Below, in pieces: positions 1-7,967 of a stretch of DNA of 64,000 bases. The notes beneath the pieces were generated by a model that was not told where the DNA came from, did no database searches, and worked only from the letters and a program-made list of their open reading frames with translations. The stretch lies in NCBI RefSeq assembly GCF_011947285.1, contig NZ_JAAOZT010000012.1:62001-126000 (forward strand), read 5' to 3'. Position 1 is the stretch's first letter, and every line of letters starts with the position of its first letter. This stretch comes from Glaciimonas immobilis. GTDB taxonomy: Bacteria; Pseudomonadota; Gammaproteobacteria; Burkholderiales; Burkholderiaceae_D. Made by a program: the position numbers and the translations under genes.

Positions 1-441
1 CCAGGCGCGGTCTAGCTCTGCGACCTGATTAGGCAACAATTGCAATTGCGCAAGCAAGCGCTGCGCCTGCTCCAGACAACTTGCAGCCCGAACCGACGAT
101 TGCTGCTGAAGGCGCAGAACATCCAGCCGCGATTGCATCAATTTTGCGACCCGGCGATCCACGTTACGCATCGCTTGCAGCACTGTCTCCAAACCTTCCG
201 CGCTTTGCACCCATTGCGCAGCCTGTAAACGCGCATCGGCAAAATCGGCCTGAAGAATAAATACGACCGCCGACGATTCTTCGGTCAACGCAGTCGCTTG
301 CTGCAACGCTTTTTGACGGGCGCTATCGGTGGCTTGGGCGCTGGCAACGCGATTTTCCGACTGCTGACGTGCTTTTAAGACCACCTCTGACTCTGCAGCG
401 GCAGCCGTGCGATCACCACGCTTAAAAAGAAAACCAAACAT
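1..441 (-). CDS. DUF349 domain-containing protein (5' part; cut by window edge)
   Basis: The first 147 codons of a minus-strand gene, starting at the ATG at 441 and running off the left edge in an open frame. The N-terminus reads MFGFLFKRGDR and is followed by an Ala/Gln-rich, strongly helical region containing the stretch AMRNVDRRVAKLMQSRLD. This start and the NVDRRVAKLMQ pattern match what I know of the long DUF349 proteins of Burkholderiales, helical proteins of unknown biochemical role that carry several DUF349 repeats further along. No transmembrane segment or signal peptide is visible in the part present. The DUF349 repeats themselves lie outside the window, so the assignment rests on the N-terminal match. 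Confidence 0.75.
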   Translation of the reverse strand, partial: MFGFLFKRGDRTAAAAESEVVLKARQQSENRVASAQATDSARQKALQQATALTEESSAVVFILQADFADARLQAAQWVQSAEGLETVLQAMRNVDRRVAKLMQSRLDVLRLQQQSSVRAASCLEQAQRLLAQLQLLPNQVAELDRAW

Positions 442-686
442 AGAATAAGTACCAATTAATTAAGGGCGGACCGATTTAATGACACACAGTCAAAAACCAG
501 ACAAAAAAAGCAAAAATACGAGAACAAACAGGCCAGCCAGCCGATCTGTAACCGAAAGCTGAAAATGTCACCGTGAGAGGTAACAGGGTGCACGAAATCA
601 GCGCGTCAGTGTAAATGATAGCGCGCAACTACGTGGACATTTCATGCGATGTTACAAACGCCGTTGCCACCGGGCAGGCTAAAAAA

Positions 687-1508
687 TTATGTAACTTTCC
701 GATAGGCGATCTGCAACAAATCCAGCCCCGCCAGCAATTTAATGAATGCCGCGTTACATTGGGTTGGCTCACCTTTAACGCCAAGATCAATATGGCGCGG
801 CGCCTGATCGTCGCCGACATGCGGCAAACTAAACACTTTTACCGTTGGGAACTCAGCCTCAATCGCCTCCATTAAAGGCGTCAGTACCGATTCCATCGCG
901 CCGAAAACAAAAACGGATTGTTCAACTTGCGGATTTTGATGGAATAAATCGGCGTGATAGGTATCTAGCACCCATTCAAACATCGGCCATGCCATCACGG
1001 GGAAACCCGGTGCAAAATGATGTATTCCCTGGGGCTCCCCCGGCATTCTGCCCTTATTTTTGAAAGAAAATCCGGGGATCTTGTTATACGGGTTTGGAAT
1101 AATGTCCGCCCCGACTGGAAACTCGCCCATTTTCAGGCGATGCAAGTTATCGGGCGTTTCGTAGACCGGCGCGACACCCGCCTCACGCGCGGTGTCGGCG
1201 ACCCGTTCGCGGATTTTATCCCGGGCCTCAGGATGTAGCGCCAGCGGCACATCAAGTGCTGCTGCAGCGCACTGACGGGTATGATCGTCAGGCGTAGCGC
1301 CGATTCCACCCGTACAAAATACGATGTCGTTACTGGCAAAGGTCCGTTTGAGGGTCGCGATGATACGCGCTGGTTCATCCCCCAGGTACTCGGCCCAGCT
1401 CAGGGTCAGGCCTCGGGCAGTCAACATTTCCAGCATCTTAGGAAAATGTTTGTCGATCCGTTTGCCAGAAAGAATTTCGTCACCGATGATGATTAGTCCG
1501 ATTGCCAT
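687..1508 (-). CDS. MoaB/Mog-fold molybdopterin-binding (CinA N-terminal-like) protein
   Basis: A 273-residue protein beginning MAIGLIIIGDEILSGKRID. The GDEILSG start and the glycine motif FCTGGIGATPDDHT near residue 65 are the hallmarks of the MoCF-binding (MoaB/Mog) domain, also found at the N-terminus of CinA. The length covers that domain plus a C-terminal extension, with no CinA amidase domain. Such stand-alone proteins are often annotated competence/damage-inducible protein A, but their reaction is not established, so I give no gene symbol. The gene sits 47 bases after the EI24 gene on the same strand and may be the last member of that operon. Confidence 0.85.
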   Translation of the reverse strand: MAIGLIIIGDEILSGKRIDKHFPKMLEMLTARGLTLSWAEYLGDEPARIIATLKRTFASNDIVFCTGGIGATPDDHTRQCAAAALDVPLALHPEARDKIRERVADTAREAGVAPVYETPDNLHRLKMGEFPVGADIIPNPYNKIPGFSFKNKGRMPGEPQGIHHFAPGFPVMAWPMFEWVLDTYHADLFHQNPQVEQSVFVFGAMESVLTPLMEAIEAEFPTVKVFSLPHVGDDQAPRHIDLGVKGEPTQCNAAFIKLLAGLDLLQIAYRKVT

Positions 1509-1555
1509 AAGGGTTCTTTACGCTAATTGAAAGTGGGAAATGACCGAAATTAGGA

Positions 1556-2473
1556 TTAACCACGGCCTTTCGTGGCTGAAAAATGCGGGCTGTTGTCGTC
1601 CTTGGTCTCGGCGCTGAATTGACTATCAGCGTGCGCGCCAGGGACGATGCCACGTTCAGCAATAATGATGCTGGCTAAGTTGGCGGCGCGATATTTACTC
1701 AGCGCTTCCAGGCAATAATATTCAAACCATAAACCGGTAAATACAAATACCAGCACGTATAACCAGATCGACCCTGCTGCCATGAAGGGAAGTACGATCA
1801 ACCACAGCGCGCCACCTAACCATAATAAAGTCGGTGCCGCACCCAGCATTCCGGTGACTATACCGATAGTCAGTAGCGGCCATCGGTGTATCTTCAAAAT
1901 TGCCTTCAGTTCGTCTTTGTCGGCATAGGCAGAAAGCGCGTCGTAAGCAATCACGCGGTAAGTCAGCCAACCCCACAATAGCGCGGGGATAACGAACGCC
2001 AACGGGGGAATTAACCACAGCGGCAACGTGACCAGCCATAAAATACAAAACAACAAAAACGAGGTGCCGGAGATCCAGATGCTACCAAATAACGAACCGC
2101 CTTTGCGTTGCGCCAATTCAGCGTAGTGACGACCGCCAACGTGATGCGCGACGGCCGGTAACGCAATCAAGCCGACAAATATTAGCGCCGTCAGAATCAT
2201 CAACGGCAATAATAACCAGAGAGCCACCCACGGCACGATGACTGCCTTCAGCGCACCGAGTCCGAGCCAGCTTAAAGCACCTCCTGCGGCATTCAAGCCG
2301 GTGCTGCCAACCAGATGACTTTGTAGCCAGTCAACCAACGGCTGTAAGCCTAGCCATAATGCGATCGCCCAAATCGCGACAGATATCAAAAACGGCAAGA
2401 ACGTCAGCATCAACATGCGAAAATGCATTTGTGACAGCAATGCTCGTCCGAACGCAACAATCACCGGACGCAT
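1556..2473 (-). CDS. EI24 domain (CysZ-like) inner-membrane protein
   Basis: A 305-residue multi-spanning membrane protein with long hydrophobic stretches at about residues 22-45, 70-110, 140-180 and 200-250. Overall spacing and the N-terminal VIVAFGRALLSQMHFRMLML pattern fit the EI24 family, which includes the sulfate permease CysZ. The C-terminal tail is polar. The start ATG shares a base with the stop codon of the upstream hydroxylase (TAATG), showing translational coupling. Sulfate transport is known only for some family members and no cys gene is nearby, so I do not assign a substrate. Confidence 0.8.
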   Translation of the reverse strand: MRPVIVAFGRALLSQMHFRMLMLTFLPFLISVAIWAIALWLGLQPLVDWLQSHLVGSTGLNAAGGALSWLGLGALKAVIVPWVALWLLLPLMILTALIFVGLIALPAVAHHVGGRHYAELAQRKGGSLFGSIWISGTSFLLFCILWLVTLPLWLIPPLAFVIPALLWGWLTYRVIAYDALSAYADKDELKAILKIHRWPLLTIGIVTGMLGAAPTLLWLGGALWLIVLPFMAAGSIWLYVLVFVFTGLWFEYYCLEALSKYRAANLASIIIAERGIVPGAHADSQFSAETKDDNSPHFSATKGRG

Positions 2474-3459
2474 TAACGACGCGCCTTTCTAACCGATGCG
2501 ACCATGCGCTTTAATCCCAGCCATTGTTGTTCCCAGAAACTGCTTCCATAATTACGCTCGCTGCCAAATGGCGCTGGCAACTGATCGCGGATACCTGTTC
2601 GTTCGAACGTCTTACCAAAAAAAGCAGTGCGAAACAATACGTCCCAAAACGAGAACAGCACACCAAAATTGTGGCCCCCTAAGGTACCTTTTCCCTTACT
2701 TTCATGACCGATACCAACGGCATGGTGCCAACGATGATAGCGTGGCGAGACGACTACGGCGTCTCCCAACTTGCCGAAATGGATGCGCACGTTGGCATGC
2801 TGCAAACTTTGCAACATGCGCGAGGCGGCGACCAGCAAGACATATTGCGATGGTTCCACGCCAATTGCGATGGCAATAAGCGCCATGAAAATATCCCGGA
2901 TCAAATCATCTAGCAGGTGATTGCGATCATCCGACCAGAGATTCATGTTTTGCTGACTGTGATGCAAACTGTGCAAGCCCCACAGCCAGCTAAAGCCATG
3001 CTGCGCGCGGTGATACCAGTAATCGAAGAAATCGAGCACAACCAGATACACCATAAAGGTAATTAATGGCCTGTCGGTGATGCCGGACCACAAATTCTCC
3101 AGATTAAACGGGTGGATGCCTTCGAGATGAAACCATTCTGTTACCTGCGCGACCAAGGGATCAATCAGAAAGAATATCAGTATAGAAAATGCACCCAGTC
3201 GCTGAATCACGGTGTATAAAAAGTCGATCCAGCGGGCGCGTCGATCCGTAATAGGGTGCACCGGGATCATGGACTCCAGCGGTCGCAGAATGACAAATAA
3301 TATAACCAGTTCACACAACCCGATCAGAAACCACTCAACGCCGTCAAACGCGTCTTCAAGGTATTCACTAAAGCCGAAATGAAACATCAACGGTTGCACC
3401 GCGACCTGGAACAGCCAGGCTTGCACTACAGAGAACAGAGTGATCAGGTGATCGATCAT
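2473..3459 (-). CDS. Sterol desaturase / fatty acid hydroxylase family membrane protein
   Basis: A 328-residue membrane protein with the histidine clusters of the diiron fatty-acid-hydroxylase superfamily: HRAQH, then HSLHH, then HRWHH, separated by hydrophobic segments. These histidines bind two irons that activate oxygen for hydroxylation or desaturation of lipid-like substrates at the inner membrane. Four or more hydrophobic segments lie in the N-terminal half. The start overlaps the stop of the deacetylase gene (ATGA) and its own stop overlaps the EI24 start, so it sits inside a tight operon. The lipid substrate cannot be told from sequence. Confidence 0.88.
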   Translation of the reverse strand: MIDHLITLFSVVQAWLFQVAVQPLMFHFGFSEYLEDAFDGVEWFLIGLCELVILFVILRPLESMIPVHPITDRRARWIDFLYTVIQRLGAFSILIFFLIDPLVAQVTEWFHLEGIHPFNLENLWSGITDRPLITFMVYLVVLDFFDYWYHRAQHGFSWLWGLHSLHHSQQNMNLWSDDRNHLLDDLIRDIFMALIAIAIGVEPSQYVLLVAASRMLQSLQHANVRIHFGKLGDAVVVSPRYHRWHHAVGIGHESKGKGTLGGHNFGVLFSFWDVLFRTAFFGKTFERTGIRDQLPAPFGSERNYGSSFWEQQWLGLKRMVASVRKARR

Positions 3460-4352
3460 GATACTGCATGCTTCCTGCCGCTCGCGGTCGGGTTGTCATA
3501 CGGCCCGGGACTTCGGCCTCTGGCTTTTTCTGCGGCGGCTTTATAGTCGGGGTGATCCCTTAATGTAGCAAAACAAAAACCCTTTTTCTCTAATCCACTG
3601 ATCAGCGGTTCAAGCACGGCCGGTGCCCAAGGATCTTTACGCGACCAGATCCCAAGATGGGCTATCAAAATATCCCCTGCTTTAACGTTTTGAAGTTCGC
3701 GTTCCAGCAACATCTTGTTAGGCCATTTTTCGCTGGGAAGTTCATCACCTGAAAATCCCGCATCAGCCCATGCCACATGCTCGTAACCGCAGGCCTGCCC
3801 TGCTGCCAGCGTGCGCGGTGTCAGGTGACCACCGGGAGCACGCCAAAATGGATCAAGATGCGTTCCGGTCAGACTGTGAAAGCGCTGCTCGACACGATTA
3901 ATCTCATCGCAGTATTGTTGCGGCGTCCAGGCTAGCAATTTACCGGCATTGGCACCAAATTGCGGCTTCATTTCAATTTTTCCGTCCGGCAGGTCGCGCT
4001 TGGCATAAACGTGATCGAACGTATGACTTCCAAATGCGTGCCCATCCGCTACCAGTGACTTCCAGAAAGGTGCCCATGAGGGATCGAGCGAATAATCCTC
4101 ATTGACAGTTTTTTCATTTGCCATGAAAAAGGTGGCTTTGATATGGTGGCGGCGCAGCGTCTCGGCAATAAATTCAGCCTGAGACTGGCTGCCGGTATCA
4201 AAGGTCAAATACAGCGTGCCCTTACACGAAGCTGGCGTAACGGTCTTTGGCTGTGCCTGTGCCTGCAGTACAACGCCGGCGCAACTCAACGCCACAAGTA
4301 CCGCTGCTAACGCCGTGGGCGACCAACGCCGTTTTGTTGTGCGCGAAGTCAT
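3456..4352 (-). CDS. Exported polysaccharide deacetylase family protein (NodB domain)
   Basis: A NodB-type carbohydrate esterase of about 298 residues with an N-terminal signal peptide (hydrophobic run ending LQAQAQP). Metal-site motifs are visible: TFDTG (motif 1, usually TFDDG), HTFDH (motif 2) and RAPGGH (motif 3). The last usual Asp of motif 1 is Thr here, a change at a position that normally contacts metal or acts as base. Two starts are possible, GTG at 4355 or ATG at 4352. I prefer the ATG, which overlaps the propeller gene stop as TGATG. The likely role is periplasmic deacetylation of a polymer, in an operon with the propeller protein. Confidence 0.85.
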   Translation of the reverse strand: MTSRTTKRRWSPTALAAVLVALSCAGVVLQAQAQPKTVTPASCKGTLYLTFDTGSQSQAEFIAETLRRHHIKATFFMANEKTVNEDYSLDPSWAPFWKSLVADGHAFGSHTFDHVYAKRDLPDGKIEMKPQFGANAGKLLAWTPQQYCDEINRVEQRFHSLTGTHLDPFWRAPGGHLTPRTLAAGQACGYEHVAWADAGFSGDELPSEKWPNKMLLERELQNVKAGDILIAHLGIWSRKDPWAPAVLEPLISGLEKKGFCFATLRDHPDYKAAAEKARGRSPGPYDNPTASGRKHAVS

Positions 4353-5401
4353 CACAGTTCAGACGCCCGGTTAGTGAAGTAAATGCCGTGCGGCGAGCGG
4401 CCTACCGGTATGGTTTTTATCACTTTGCGCGTGGCAATGTCCACCACCGATACCTGTTTAACCCAGCGTTGCGTGACCCACATCGTCTTGCCGTCTGCAG
4501 TAACCTCCATGCAGTCCGGACCGCCAGGAACATTGATGACGCCGATATTTTCCAACGTATTCAAATCCAGAATATTAATGGTGCCTGCGACCCGATTGGA
4601 TACAAATACATGGCGCTGATCGCCTTGCGGCCGAAAATTATGCGCACCATCACCAGTCTTGATCTTTTTGATAATTTTTTGTGTGCGCCAATCCACCACC
4701 GCTACGTAATCGCTACCCATCACACCAACCAATAGATACTTATTGTCAGGCGTCATATAAATGCCGGCGGGCTGCTTGCCGATTGGCATCACCCACTTAA
4801 CTGTTTGCGTCGCCAAATCAACCGCTGCAATTTCATCGGTTCCCTGGAGGGTGATGAACGCCAGCGTGCTATCCGCACTAAACGTCATGTGACTTGGCAT
4901 TTTAGGCAATGGAAGACGTTTGGCTAATTTCAGCGCCTTACCATCGAAGCCATAAATATCAATCCGGTCCAGACGCAAGCCGTTAGCGATAAACCATTTT
5001 TGATTCGGTGAAAAGCCAATTTGATACGGATCGGCGATGTCTTTTACCTGACTTTGAATTTTGCCGGTCTTGGGATCCAGAAAGTACAGTTCGTTACCGG
5101 TAGCGGCCGCGACAATCAAGGACTTGTTATCGGGCGTCGGCATCAAATGGTGCGGCTCTTTGCCGACCGGAAAGGAGCCGATCTCTTTATAAGTGTTTTC
5201 GTCAATCAAACTGATAGTGGCATCGCGCGAATTAAGTATCACCACAACGCTGGGCGCAAGCACTGGCATTGCAGCGGCACTTGCCGCAGGAGCGACAGCA
5301 ACAGGAGGAGCGGCGGAAGCTATTGTTATATTAACGACAACAATCAATAGACCGCAGACGGTAACGATGGGACCTATAAAACGTCGGGCAAATTCGGACA
5401 T
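4352..5401 (-). CDS. YncE-like seven-bladed beta-propeller (YVTN repeat) protein
   Basis: A 349-residue secreted protein. A signal or anchor segment (residues about 10-32) is followed by an alanine-rich linker and repeats such as PVGKEPHHLMPTPDNK, PIGKQPAGIYMTPDNK and PVGRSPHGIYFT, typical of YVTN/YncE beta-propellers. Such proteins usually act as periplasmic or surface binding scaffolds, and no catalytic residues are evident. It is the first gene of a minus-strand run (propeller, deacetylase, hydroxylase, EI24) in which each stop overlaps the next start, so the four products probably act together at the envelope. No strong Shine-Dalgarno sequence precedes the ATG. Confidence 0.85.
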   Translation of the reverse strand: MSEFARRFIGPIVTVCGLLIVVVNITIASAAPPVAVAPAASAAAMPVLAPSVVVILNSRDATISLIDENTYKEIGSFPVGKEPHHLMPTPDNKSLIVAAATGNELYFLDPKTGKIQSQVKDIADPYQIGFSPNQKWFIANGLRLDRIDIYGFDGKALKLAKRLPLPKMPSHMTFSADSTLAFITLQGTDEIAAVDLATQTVKWVMPIGKQPAGIYMTPDNKYLLVGVMGSDYVAVVDWRTQKIIKKIKTGDGAHNFRPQGDQRHVFVSNRVAGTINILDLNTLENIGVINVPGGPDCMEVTADGKTMWVTQRWVKQVSVVDIATRKVIKTIPVGRSPHGIYFTNRASEL

Positions 5402-5610
5402 GGCAACATTCAGATAAGCGAAAGGGATATTTTACCGCGCATGCTGCATGGATGCCGGAGCCATTGATGTAAATAACGATTTAAAGAAAAGTTTGCAAAA
5501 CCAAATTTTAGTTCAATGCTTTATTGATTATTTCTGCAATACTTCCCTCTGTTAAACCCTTCAATTTGGTTTACACTCCCTCCCATATTAACCAACTCAT
5601 GAGGAAAGCA

Positions 5611-5964
5611 ATGTCAACTACTACAGTTTCTGGCCTGCAATACGAAGATACGACTATCGGCACAGGCGCAGAAGCCAAAGCTGGCGACCACGTCAGCGTG
5701 CATTACACCGGATGGTTGCAAAAAAGCGATGGTAGCGCCGGTACCAAATTTGACTCAAGCAAAGACCGCGGCGATCCGTTTGAATTTCCGCTGGGTGCCG
5801 GTCATGTAATTAAAGGCTGGGATGAAGGCGTTCAAGGTATGAAAATCGGCGGTGTCCGCAAGCTGGTCATTCCTGCAGCAATCGGTTACGGCGCGCGCGG
5901 TGCTGGCGGCGTAATTCCACCAAACGCTACGTTGATTTTTGAAGTCGAACTGCTCGGCGTATAA
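5611..5964 (+). CDS. FKBP-type peptidyl-prolyl cis-trans isomerase
   Basis: A 117-residue single-domain FKBP. Landmarks include VHYTGWL, the KFDSS stretch, PFEFPLGAGHVIKGWDEGV and the C-terminal PNATLIFEVELL. These form the FK506-binding pocket and proline isomerase site. There is no signal peptide, so it is cytoplasmic. I chose the ATG at 5611 because GAGGA at 5601-5605 is well spaced from it; an in-frame ATG at 5599 overlaps that ribosome site, and a longer frame reaching back to 5524 has none. It is monocistronic, facing away from the propeller operon. FKBPs help slow proline-limited folding steps. Confidence 0.95.
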   Translation: MSTTTVSGLQYEDTTIGTGAEAKAGDHVSVHYTGWLQKSDGSAGTKFDSSKDRGDPFEFPLGAGHVIKGWDEGVQGMKIGGVRKLVIPAAIGYGARGAGGVIPPNATLIFEVELLGV

Positions 5965-6021
5965 AAACCTTTTTAAAGACCTTTTTTAAAGTGCGTTAAC
6001 CCGTTTTCTTACGCTATAACA

Positions 6022-6258
6022 GTGATGACATTGATGACAATGCCCAATTCGATACCGCAAATCCTTCCACGCATTGTGTTTAATACCGCTATGTCGATGG
6101 GTTTGTTTGGGCTTGGCGGCTGCACTGTGGTTACTGTCGCATCCATGGCAGTTGGCGCTACGGTGGCGGTTGGATCTGCCGCCGTAGGCGTCGCTACTAC
6201 GGTAGTGAGTGGCACCGTAAAAGCTGGCGGTGCTGTGGTTGGCGCAGTGGTTGACTAA
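6022..6258 (+). CDS. Small putative lipoprotein
   Basis: A short gene, at most 78 residues, with a hydrophobic leader and a lipobox-like LGGC followed by a Val/Ala/Gly-rich tail with repeated AVG units, ending GAVVGAVVD. This suggests a small outer- or inner-membrane lipoprotein with a glycine-zipper-like region. Several ATG codons (6022, 6031, 6091) are candidates; the one at 6022 gives the longest leader and none has a strong ribosome site. A strong intrinsic terminator overlaps its stop codon, which supports it being a real transcription unit. Function unknown. Confidence 0.6.
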   Translation: MMTLMTMPNSIPQILPRIVFNTAMSMGLFGLGGCTVVTVASMAVGATVAVGSAAVGVATTVVSGTVKAGGAVVGAVVD

Positions 6259-6287
6259 TTCGACAGAATTGGTCAACCATGCTTTTT
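6249..6287 (+). terminator. Intrinsic terminator overlapping the lipoprotein stop codon
   Basis: A near-perfect stem with arms at 6249-6261 and 6266-6278, loop GACA, one G-U pair in RNA, followed four bases later by TTTTT at 6283-6287. The stop codon TAA lies inside the left arm. A second stem-loop without a T-run (arms 6296-6303 and 6310-6317, ATTTGCCC/GGGCAAAT) follows and may be a separate RNA structure. Confidence 0.75.
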
Positions 6288-6438
6288 GCAACATCATTTG
6301 CCCCCTCTCGGGCAAATAGACGGAATCCGAATGTTTACTCTGGTGACCGCCGTGCTTTTTGCCAATTTTTCCGATTATCATGCACGTTCTGATTAATCGC
6401 GCCTGACTCAGGCTGCCCAATTTACTCCCGGAGACCGT

Positions 6439-6693
6439 ATGACTCTGCAAACCGATTTCGATCAGGCGTTAGCCGATTCCAAAAATTTGGATGAACGTCC
6501 TGACAATATGATGTTGTTAAAAATGTATGGCATATATAAGCAAGGCAGCTTAGGCGATGCAACCGGAGATCGTCCTGGCATGACTGATTTTGTCGCCCGC
6601 GCTAAATGGGATGCCTGGAACGCACTAAAAGGCACACCGCAAGAAACAGCCCAACAACAATATATCGATATTGTAAAAGACCTGCAGGGCTAG
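6439..6693 (+). CDS. Acyl-CoA-binding protein
   Basis: An 84-residue protein of exactly the usual ACBP size. The signature DNMMLLKMYGIYKQGSLGD followed by KWDAWNALKG matches the ligand-contacting helices 2 and 3, including the conserved Tyr-Lys-Gln and Lys-Trp-x-x-Trp residues. ACBPs bind long-chain acyl-CoA esters in the cytosol and buffer or deliver them. GGAG six bases before the ATG gives a good ribosome site. It stands alone between the lipoprotein terminator and its own terminator. Confidence 0.95.
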   Translation: MTLQTDFDQALADSKNLDERPDNMMLLKMYGIYKQGSLGDATGDRPGMTDFVARAKWDAWNALKGTPQETAQQQYIDIVKDLQG

Positions 6694-6758
6694 GAATTCC
6701 GAACAAAACGCTGGGACCGATTGTCATTGTCCCAACAGTAACCATCCAGAAATTAAAA

Positions 6759-6802
6759 AAGGCCGCCCCACTTCATTGTGGCGCGGCCTTGTTTTATTTT
6801 TT
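6759..6802 (+). terminator. Intrinsic terminator after acyl-CoA-binding protein gene
   Basis: GC-rich hairpin with arms AAGGCCGC and GCGGCCTT plus an inner CCA/TGG pairing, directly followed by a T-rich run (6790-6802). The A-run at 6753-6760 on the other side gives a T-run on the minus strand, so it may also stop transcripts arriving from the dehydrogenase gene. Confidence 0.85.
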
Positions 6803-6902
6803 TACCCGGCTTCTTTTGCTTATTTTATTTTTTGCCAAATGACATCGTGTCTTTAAACAAGAAGACCTGCACGAACAGTTTGCGCAAAAAGTTACCCCTT
6901 AG

Positions 6903-7931
6903 TTACCTCTTAACCTCCGGATTTAGGAGGTTTGGAGGCAAAGCTCCCGCCGCCGCCGGCAATAACGCAGCTAGCAAATTAGCCGCAGCGCACGCCGCCA
7001 TGGCCCGCCGTGTTGGTTCTGAGGCACTGGCTATATGCGGCGTCAAAACGACATTCGACAATGTCAAAAAGTCCGGATGCAGCGCCGGTTCATTTTCAAA
7101 AACGTCTAAACCTGCGGCAGCAATCTTATGCTCCCGCAACGCTGCGATCAGCGCCACATCGTCGACAATTCCGCCGCGCGCCAGATTGACCAGGGTAGCG
7201 CCCGGCTTCATCATCGCCAATTCGGCGGCACCGATAGTGTGATGCGACGCCTTGGAATAAGGCAACACCAAAATCACGTGATCGGCTTGTCTCAACAACT
7301 CTTCTTTACTGACCAGCCGTGCATTATTGGCGCGCGCCTCCAGTTCGGGCGATACGCGGGAGCGATTATGATAAAGCACCTGCATATCAAAACCCATCGA
7401 ACGACGCGCAATTGCCTGTCCGATACGTCCCATTCCAATCACCCCAAGCGTGGCACCGTGCACGTCAGCACCCAAAAAACTATCGAAGCGCCATTTATTC
7501 CACTTGCCCGCCCGTAGCCAATGTTCGGACTCTGTGATCCGACGCGCGGTCGCCATTAGTAAAGCCCAGCCAAAATCGGCGGTGGTCTCATTGAGCACGT
7601 CAGGCGTATTGGTCACCATTACACCGGCTTTGGTGGCCGCAGCGACATCAATATTGTTGTATCCGACAGCCTGATTACAGACTGCTTTCAGGCGCGGACA
7701 GGCGCGCAATACCTCCGCCGAGACCGGCTCGCTACCGGTCGCAATTAGTCCATCTTTGTCCTGCAGTTTTTCGATGAGTTCAGTCGAACTAAAAATATGA
7801 TCGTCCTGATTAGACTCAACATCAAAGAACTGCTCCAAATGGGTAATAACCTCGGGAAAAATTGCGCGGGCTAGCAGAATTTTCGGCTTATTCGGCATAG
7901 TCGGCATAGTCGGTTTAATTACGGTAGTCAC
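6903..7931 (-). CDS. D-isomer-specific 2-hydroxyacid dehydrogenase (glyoxylate/2-ketogluconate reductase type)
   Basis: A 342-residue NAD(P)-dependent dehydrogenase. The Rossmann motif GMGRIG is near residues 166-171, and the catalytic triad is visible as Arg252 (NLARGGIVDD), Glu281 (DVFENEP) and His299 (TPHIASAS). The substrate domain includes the VGYNNIDV stretch. The family reduces 2-oxoacids such as glyoxylate, hydroxypyruvate or 2-ketogluconate to D-2-hydroxyacids. The start is a GTG at 7931 with AGGA about ten bases upstream; ATG codons 24 and 33 bases further in are alternatives. The exact substrate cannot be told. Confidence 0.9.
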   Translation of the reverse strand: MTTVIKPTMPTMPNKPKILLARAIFPEVITHLEQFFDVESNQDDHIFSSTELIEKLQDKDGLIATGSEPVSAEVLRACPRLKAVCNQAVGYNNIDVAAATKAGVMVTNTPDVLNETTADFGWALLMATARRITESEHWLRAGKWNKWRFDSFLGADVHGATLGVIGMGRIGQAIARRSMGFDMQVLYHNRSRVSPELEARANNARLVSKEELLRQADHVILVLPYSKASHHTIGAAELAMMKPGATLVNLARGGIVDDVALIAALREHKIAAAGLDVFENEPALHPDFLTLSNVVLTPHIASASEPTRRAMAACAAANLLAALLPAAAGALPPNLLNPEVKR

Positions 7932-7967
7932 TATCGCTATATCCTTTAACCGTTGTCGCGCGAAGCA

